11,923 bases of DNA from the NCBI GenBank assembly GCA_031256755.1, contig JAIRPZ010000294.1, positions 1-11,923 on the forward strand. The letters run 5' to 3'. The translations under genes and the position numbers were made by a program. Positions 7,260-11,923 of the stretch are shown here, piece after piece; positions within the stretch are counted from its first letter, which is position 1; each line of letters starts with the position of its first letter. The notes below the pieces were generated by a model, which was given only the letters and a program-made list of their open reading frames with translations, had not been told where the DNA came from and ran no database searches. This stretch comes from Planctomycetaceae bacterium (lineage in GTDB: Bacteria; Planctomycetota; Planctomycetia; Pirellulales; Thermoguttaceae).

Positions 7260-10200
7260 ATGCCCTTTTCCGAACTGCGTCAAAAGTGGAACGAGAATGC
7301 CGAAGCGTACAAAACAGCCGAAATCGGCGGCGGAGTACAGGATTTTGTCAACGACATCTTGAAGCACAGCGGACTCTTCAATCTGAAACTCACGCCGCAG
7401 AAATTCAACCGGAAAAATACATTCGTTCATGATACCGAATCCGGTAAAAAAGGGAGACCGGATTTTGTCCTGTACATCAGTAAAGTACGCCCCGCTGCCG
7501 TTATCGAAATGACCGTTCCCGTTGAAGTCAAATGTTACGGCAGAATTCACGAAGGAATCCTGCAACTCAAACGTTATCAAACCGATGAACTTTATACAAA
7601 AGAATACGGCATTCTCACCGACGGTTACGAATGGCGGTTTTACCGCTCGCGGTCGCACCGGACTTGGACGCTCGATGAAATGCTTGCCCGTCCGAAGGAC
7701 TTTCTGACGTTTTGGGAAAGTTATCTCGAACCGGAAAATTATTATTTAGAAGTTTTTGCACCGGAAGGGCAGGGCGTTTTGTTTGATGAACAACTTGATC
7801 TGAACGTTGCCGAAAACCGCAGCGTGTTTTTCAGGGATACAACAAAAATCATCAGCCGGTTCCGCGTGAAAATCAAAATTGAAGACAATAAAACCGCTAT
7901 CGAAACAGCATACGCCTATCTGATACAATTCATCATGTATAAGGTTCTCGTAGATAACCGGTTTCAGCGGTTTGAAAACGAATACCGGCGGTTTCGGCAG
8001 CAGATTATCGAAGCCATCCGCAGCAGGAATCTTTACAATCTTATCGTGTATAAAGTTCGGGACATATCGGAATATATCAGCAAAAACGTTTATCGGCAGT
8101 TTGCGGAAGAGCAGCGTTCCATTAACGAAAAGTTGGTTGCCGATTTGTCGCGGGAACTGGAAATAGACGATATTGCTCCATGGCTGGATATTATTGCGTT
8201 CATTAACAAATACGATTTTGCGAATATACAAAATGAAATCTTCGGTTTTGTTTATGAAAATTACTTAAAAGACCTTTACGGCGAAAACAGCGGACAATTT
8301 TTTACGGCACCGGAAACCGTCAACTTTATGCTTGACGAATTAGGATACACCGAAGAGTATATCAAAGAACATTCCGATAAGATTTCCATCATTGACCCTG
8401 CGTGCGGAGCGGGAACATTTTTGTACAGTGCGGTGCATCGGATTAAAAACGCTCTCAATACAAAAAGTTCCCAAGAGCAGGCGAAGCAGATTAAAGAATT
8501 GATTGACAAAAACATTTTCGGGCTTGATATTGCGGAATTTCCGCTCTATCTTGCGGAATTGTGTATTTTGGTTGACTTGCTTCCGTTAATCATTAACGAA
8601 AAGTTTGTGCAGCCGGTGGAAAGCAAGTTAAAACTTTTCAAGACGCGTGACAGCATCTCGGAATTTTTGGATACGGGGATAACGGCGCAGGCGGGGAGCG
8701 TTGATTTATTTTCGCACGTTCAGGACATGAACTTGGGATACAATTCTTTTATGCGGACGGACAAAGACCTTGTGGCGATGCTGGAATCGATGCAGGGAAG
8801 CGGCGATCAACGTCTGCGGTTTGACTTTGTCGCCATGAACCCGCCGTATGTGGGATACCTCGAATGTTTACGCCAGAAAATTGAATTCACGCAAAAAATT
8901 AAAGATAAGGAAAACACTTCAATCACGCTGGGAAATGTGTTCGGTGTGAATTTACACAGCGTTCCGGGACATCCGAAAAAATACCGCCCCAATCCGAATC
9001 TGTTTGCTTTTTTCTTCGCACTTGGAATTGCATTGCTGAAAGATAACGGCAAATTATGTATGATTATTCCGCAAACACTTTTAACAGCAGGTGATTTGGA
9101 TGTGCTGCGTTATCATTTGGCAAACCGCATGTCGCTCGAAAAGATTTTTACGTTCAGCGGTCATTTATTTATCGGACGGGGATTATCGCAGAACAAGGCA
9201 GTGCCGACTTCGTCAATGATTATTATTGCGCAAAAGAAAAAGCCGAATAAAAATCATCCGGTAAAAATCATCCGTTTTCAATTTGAAACGGATAAAAAAG
9301 GCAGCAGCATCGGCAAATTATTGCGGAGCAAAAAACGGGCGGTCATGTCTGTTCCGCAAACAACGCTTGCCGAACACTGGGACAACTGGAATTTTCTCAA
9401 TCACGATGCGGAGTTTCTGCGGTTTTATGAAACGTATTCACAAAGTTCGGAAAGCATTGATGTCTATTACAATCATCAGTTAGCAAAAGAACGTTTCGGT
9501 TCGGAGTTTTGGTTTGACGGCGGTTATGCGATTGATGAAAAGCAGGTGCAGAGCGAACCGGCGGACTATATCTATCCGAAAATCAATCATCGTTTTTACA
9601 CTGTTCGGACTGCCGAAAGCGAATGCAAAGGATATTGGAAAAATATCCGCACCGGTCATTCGCCGCAGCGGATTGGGCTGACGCAAGGCAATCAAGGGTA
9701 TCACTTGCTCGGCACGAAATATAAAATCGTTTGGACTTATGCGAACACGAAGCGGTTTTATTTTACCGACCAACCCGTGATTTGGGCGAGGAATCAATAC
9801 AATGCTGTCGGCAGCAATAACCGAAAAGAAATACTCTATTTGTTTGCACTGCTGAATGCCCGAATCAATGGCAGCATTTTATTAAAACAACTGAAAAATC
9901 CGAATGAAAAAGATTTTTTAATTTCCCGTTCATCATTAAAGGATTACATCCGTATCCCGAAAATCACGGCGAAGAATCAAAAACTCAAAGACGCTGTCAT
10001 TGCGGAAACGGAAACGCTGCTGGCGTTGGAAAACGTCATTCTCCAAGACATCGTCGACTTCGGTAAACTGTCGGTGCAGAAATTTAACGGTATCCGTGTC
10101 GTGAACAGACAACTTGTTTTAACCAATGGACGTGAATTCCGGCTGCCGATAAAAAAAGGAAAAGAAGTATTGGTTAAAAAGGTGATTGATGAAAAATATC

Positions 10201-10385
10201 TTTCCGGCGAAATGTTTTCACCGCCGGAAATCCCGCTGTCCGAATTGAAATCGCTGCCGGCAATTGACTTTGACCAACAAACGTCCGTCAAAAAGAAAAT
10301 TGACGATTCCGTGTTTGCGCTTTATTTCGGCATTCCGGTTGAAAAAGCGGCGAAACATGAATTTTACGGATACGTGAATTCATAA
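7260..10385 (+). CDS. Type IIG restriction-modification enzyme (fused nuclease and N6-adenine methyltransferase, Eco57I class)
   Basis: This 1041-residue single-chain enzyme is expected to both methylate and cut DNA at one recognition site, as defence against foreign DNA. Residues about 1-150 are a PD-(D/E)XK-type nuclease: P67-D68 and E89-V90-K91 fit the metal site, followed by 'LQLKRYQTDELYTKEYGILTDGYEWRFY', the usual HsdR-N-like segment. Residues about 310-650 are the methyltransferase: GQFFTAPE (345-352), SAM-binding motif I DPACGAGTFL (379-388) and catalytic motif IV NPPY (527-530), typical of N6-adenine enzymes. Residues about 720-960 would be the target recognition domain ('GLTQGNQGYHLLGTKYKIVWT'). 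The end ('SVFALYFGI') matches the C-termini of this class. The ATG at 7260 is the first start after an in-frame stop at 7200, but no Shine-Dalgarno is visible. It is the only plus-strand gene and looks AT-richer than its neighbours, suggesting acquisition. Recognition sequence unknown. Confidence 0.88.
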   Translation: MPFSELRQKWNENAEAYKTAEIGGGVQDFVNDILKHSGLFNLKLTPQKFNRKNTFVHDTESGKKGRPDFVLYISKVRPAAVIEMTVPVEVKCYGRIHEGILQLKRYQTDELYTKEYGILTDGYEWRFYRSRSHRTWTLDEMLARPKDFLTFWESYLEPENYYLEVFAPEGQGVLFDEQLDLNVAENRSVFFRDTTKIISRFRVKIKIEDNKTAIETAYAYLIQFIMYKVLVDNRFQRFENEYRRFRQQIIEAIRSRNLYNLIVYKVRDISEYISKNVYRQFAEEQRSINEKLVADLSRELEIDDIAPWLDIIAFINKYDFANIQNEIFGFVYENYLKDLYGENSGQFFTAPETVNFMLDELGYTEEYIKEHSDKISIIDPACGAGTFLYSAVHRIKNALNTKSSQEQAKQIKELIDKNIFGLDIAEFPLYLAELCILVDLLPLIINEKFVQPVESKLKLFKTRDSISEFLDTGITAQAGSVDLFSHVQDMNLGYNSFMRTDKDLVAMLESMQGSGDQRLRFDFVAMNPPYVGYLECLRQKIEFTQKIKDKENTSITLGNVFGVNLHSVPGHPKKYRPNPNLFAFFFALGIALLKDNGKLCMIIPQTLLTAGDLDVLRYHLANRMSLEKIFTFSGHLFIGRGLSQNKAVPTSSMIIIAQKKKPNKNHPVKIIRFQFETDKKGSSIGKLLRSKKRAVMSVPQTTLAEHWDNWNFLNHDAEFLRFYETYSQSSESIDVYYNHQLAKERFGSEFWFDGGYAIDEKQVQSEPADYIYPKINHRFYTVRTAESECKGYWKNIRTGHSPQRIGLTQGNQGYHLLGTKYKIVWTYANTKRFYFTDQPVIWARNQYNAVGSNNRKEILYLFALLNARINGSILLKQLKNPNEKDFLISRSSLKDYIRIPKITAKNQKLKDAVIAETETLLALENVILQDIVDFGKLSVQKFNGIRVVNRQLVLTNGREFRLPIKKGKEVLVKKVIDEKYLSGEMFSPPEIPLSELKSLPAIDFDQQTSVKKKIDDSVFALYFGIPVEKAAKHEFYGYVNS

Positions 10386-10391
10386 CGGCCA

Positions 10392-11417
10392 TTATGTCTT
10401 TTGCAGGAGATCGAGTACCGCCTGCATATCCGGCGGAATCGGTGCCGTGATACACAATTCTTCTTCGGTTGCCGGATGCACAAAAGTTAATCGTTGAGCA
10501 TGCAATGCCTGCCGCCGGAGAAGTATCGTTGCCGCCGGATTCGTACACGCCAATGAAAAAGGCATTTTGTTCAGGATTTCTTCCGCCGTGATCCACTTTC
10601 CGCCTCCGTACATTTTATCGCATAAAACCGGATGACCGGCATGCGCTAAATGAACCCGGATTTGGTGAGTCCGTCCCGTTTTCGGAAAACACCGGATAAC
10701 GCTTAATTTTTTGTAACGTTTTTCCACTTCAAAAAACGTCTGCGCCGGTTTTGCTTCCGGGTCGTCCGGTGCTGCAATCCGCATTTTTTCTTTGACACGC
10801 GGATGCAGACCAATCGGAATATCAATCATATCCCGATCAAGATGCGGACAGCCGAGAACAACCGCAAGATATTCCTTTTGAATTTTCCGCTGTTCAAAAA
10901 GAACGGCTAACTTTCCATGAACGAAATCATTTTTTGCAACAATAATGGCACCGGTCGTATCCCGATCAAGACGATGCACAATACCGGGACGGCTTGATCC
11001 CCGATTGCCGCTCAAATTTCTGCCGAAATGATACGCAATTGCCGAAACAAGCGTTCCTTCCCAATGTCCGCGCGACGGATGGACAACCATATCCGCCGGC
11101 TTGTTGATAACGGCAAGGTGTTCGTCTTCGTACAAAATGTCGAGCGGAATATTTTCCGGTATCGGTACATTTCGGGGAATCTCCGGCAGAGCAAACTGGA
11201 CAATCTGCCCCGGTTTTAACCGGAACGAAGGTTTGCCGTTGGACTCAAACGAATCACCGTCGCAAATGCGCACGCCGCCCCCGGCAATGGCTTTTCGGGC
11301 AAGCATCCGGCTTAACCGGGGAAAGTGCTGCACCAGAAAAACGTCAAGACGCATCCCGGACTCGTTCGGTTCGACCGCTAATGCACAAAAATTCGGCTGT
11401 GTTGAAGTCAACGGCAT
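10392..11417 (-). CDS. rluD: RluD-family 23S rRNA pseudouridine synthase
   Basis: This 341-residue protein is a pseudouridine synthase of the RluA/RluD/RluC family, which isomerises specific uridines of 23S rRNA in the cytoplasm. Residues about 20-75 form an S4 RNA-binding domain (GMRLDVFLVQHFPRLSRMLARK..). The catalytic domain begins near residue 93 with ILYEDEHLAVINKPADMVVHPS (94-115, motif I). It contains the motif II sequence HRLDRDTTG (148-156), in which D151 is the expected nucleophile. 'FPKTGRTHQIRVHLAHAGHPVLCDKMYGG' is the conserved motif III region. Length and the leading S4 domain favour RluD over the shorter RluA; RluC-type specificity cannot be excluded. Its stop codon is six bases from that of the convergent type IIG gene. 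Upstream on the same strand is the lipoprotein gene, 134 bp away. Confidence 0.93.
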   Translation of the reverse strand: MPLTSTQPNFCALAVEPNESGMRLDVFLVQHFPRLSRMLARKAIAGGGVRICDGDSFESNGKPSFRLKPGQIVQFALPEIPRNVPIPENIPLDILYEDEHLAVINKPADMVVHPSRGHWEGTLVSAIAYHFGRNLSGNRGSSRPGIVHRLDRDTTGAIIVAKNDFVHGKLAVLFEQRKIQKEYLAVVLGCPHLDRDMIDIPIGLHPRVKEKMRIAAPDDPEAKPAQTFFEVEKRYKKLSVIRCFPKTGRTHQIRVHLAHAGHPVLCDKMYGGGKWITAEEILNKMPFSLACTNPAATILLRRQALHAQRLTFVHPATEEELCITAPIPPDMQAVLDLLQKT

Positions 11418-11425
11418 ATGCCCGT

Positions 11426-11455
11426 ATTTTACACGAAATTATGCCAGCAGTCCAA
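11426..11455 (-). promoter_or_regulatory. Candidate promoter(s) for rluD, giving a very short or absent leader
   Basis: On the minus strand TTGGAC (11450-11455) and TAAAAT (11426-11431) are 18 bases apart. Alternatively CATAAT (11438-11443) preceded by TGG forms an extended -10. TAAAAT ends only 8 bases before the rluD ATG, so that promoter would produce a nearly leaderless mRNA; CATAAT would give a leader of about a dozen bases. No Shine-Dalgarno lies before the ATG, which agrees with leaderless or SD-independent initiation. Confidence 0.35.
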
Positions 11456-11486
11456 TCCTTTTCGGCTCATTCCGCACCGCCTGCAA

Positions 11487-11508
11487 TTTTTTTCAAAAAA
11501 GTTTTTTT
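11487..11508. other. Alternating homopolymer tract T7-C-A6-G-T7
   Basis: Seven T (11487-11493), C, six A (11495-11500), G and seven T (11502-11508) stand between the lipoprotein stop and the rluD promoter. The block is nearly self-complementary (T6-C-A6 and A6-G-T6). Such phased A-tracts bend DNA, and this one lies just upstream of the predicted rluD promoter, where an UP-like element could act. No GC-rich stem precedes it, so a normal intrinsic terminator is not supported. Confidence 0.4.
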
Positions 11509-11551
11509 CGTGCGGCTTGCCGGTGGGAAAATGCGGACTTGCACGTTTTTC

Positions 11552-11923
11552 CTACTTCGTCTTGATCGGAAAGTCAAACGTCTGCTTGCCGGTTTCTGTA
11601 ACGGTAATGCGCTGCTTGGACTCCGAACCGTATTCCGGCGGGATCAAATCAATGACTTCATCGACTTCGCCCATGTCGGTTTTAATCTTGTTGCCGGTTG
11701 CTTGTTGTGCCGAAATGCTCGCGAGGTATTCACCCGGTACTAAACCCGACTTCCCCGGTACGGCGTATTTTCCGTTGCGGATCAGCGCACCGCTCTGAAT
11801 TTTGATCGGCTGGCTGCCGACCGGTTCAAACGAAATGCTTCCTTCTGTAATCGGTTCGCCGTCCAATGTGACCGTGCCGCTTACGGAAAGCCGTCCCTGC
11901 GGATTCCCGCAGCCGGAAATGAT
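11552..11923 (-). CDS. Partial lipoprotein with carboxypeptidase-regulatory-like (transthyretin-like) domain
   Basis: The frame is open from the right edge to the TAG at 11554-11552, giving 123 residues; the start is outside the window. The visible N-terminus reads IISGCGNPQGRLSVSGTVTL. ISGC is a lipobox, so the preceding part should be a lipoprotein signal peptide and the mature protein a lipid-anchored one starting at the Cys. The body (GTVTLDGEPITEGSISFEPV.., 'GKYAVPGKSGLVPGEYLASI', ending 'TETGKQTFDF') is an all-beta domain of the kind annotated in planctomycetes as carboxypeptidase regulatory-like or transthyretin-like. These are often encoded beside DUF1559 prepilin-like proteins; that neighbour cannot be seen here. 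An internal TTG at 11866 could be taken for a start, but the lipobox upstream in frame shows the gene extends further. Function beyond surface location is unknown. Confidence 0.82.
   Translation of the reverse strand: MISGCGNPQGRLSVSGTVTLDGEPITEGSISFEPVGSQPIKIQSGALIRNGKYAVPGKSGLVPGEYLASISAQQATGNKIKTDMGEVDEVIDLIPPEYGSESKQRITVTETGKQTFDFPIKTK

Noticed and set aside
6931..7337. Shared strings CCGAAATCG and TCGGCGGCGGAGT near 6932-6957 and 7318-7336, considered as a partial duplication of the type IIG 5' end.
   Set aside because: The matches are short, differently spaced and GC-simple; flanking bases do not align, so chance similarity is more likely.
7095..7658. Minus-strand open frame of 187 codons opposite the type IIG start.
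   Set aside because: It overlaps the well-supported nuclease domain coding sequence and has no recognisable motif; it is an antisense shadow.
11511..11550. Repeated TGCGG(A)CTTGC near 11511-11520 and 11532-11542, considered as a terminator stem for the lipoprotein gene.
   Set aside because: The two copies are direct, not inverted, and cannot form the stem; only a 5-bp CGTGC/GCACG pairing remains.

Overview
The window looks like a chromosomal segment from a planctomycete (Planctomycetota) or a close relative within the PVC group. Three proteins point this way. One is a Tat-exported Gfo/Idh/MocA oxidoreductase. One is a secreted fusion of a hydrazine-synthase-alpha-like propeller, two c-type haem motifs and a sulfatase-modifying-factor (SUMF) fold. 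One is a small lipoprotein with the 'SGTVTLDGEPI..GSISFEP' start typical of planctomycete carboxypeptidase-regulatory-like lipoproteins. Base composition is moderate, and Shine-Dalgarno signals are weak or absent before most genes. The organism call is an inference from protein families; no rRNA or tRNA gene is present to confirm it.

Layout from left to right. Positions 1-122 (-) hold the 5' end of an unknown membrane-anchored protein. Positions 246-1529 (-) hold xseA, the large subunit of exonuclease VII. Positions 1530-1734 form an intergenic patch carrying a degenerate ACAGGATTT-type repeat and a compact palindromic repeat element. Positions 1735-3072 (-) hold the Gfo/Idh/MocA oxidoreductase, with a near-consensus promoter upstream. 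Positions 3212-6688 (-) hold the 1158-residue HzsA-like/cytochrome c/SUMF fusion, preceded by a palindromic operator-like site. Positions 6689-7259 are a largely non-coding divergent region. Positions 7260-10385 (+) hold a single-chain type IIG restriction-modification enzyme. Positions 10392-11417 (-) hold an RluD-family pseudouridine synthase. Positions 11552-11923 (-) hold the 3' part of a lipoprotein gene whose lipobox is visible but whose start lies beyond the window edge.

All genes but one lie on the minus strand. The exception is the type IIG enzyme, which looks AT-richer than its neighbours, has a long degenerate-looking leader region and ends six bases from the convergent rluD gene. 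It is best read as a horizontally acquired defence gene placed in a housekeeping/secretome neighbourhood. The minus-strand genes are separated by 120-210 bp gaps and do not form one clear operon or pathway. The most unusual coding feature is the HzsA-like/SUMF fusion, whose electron-transfer or redox role is not established. The most unusual non-coding features are the palindromic repeat behind the oxidoreductase gene and the symmetric site in the promoter of the fusion gene.
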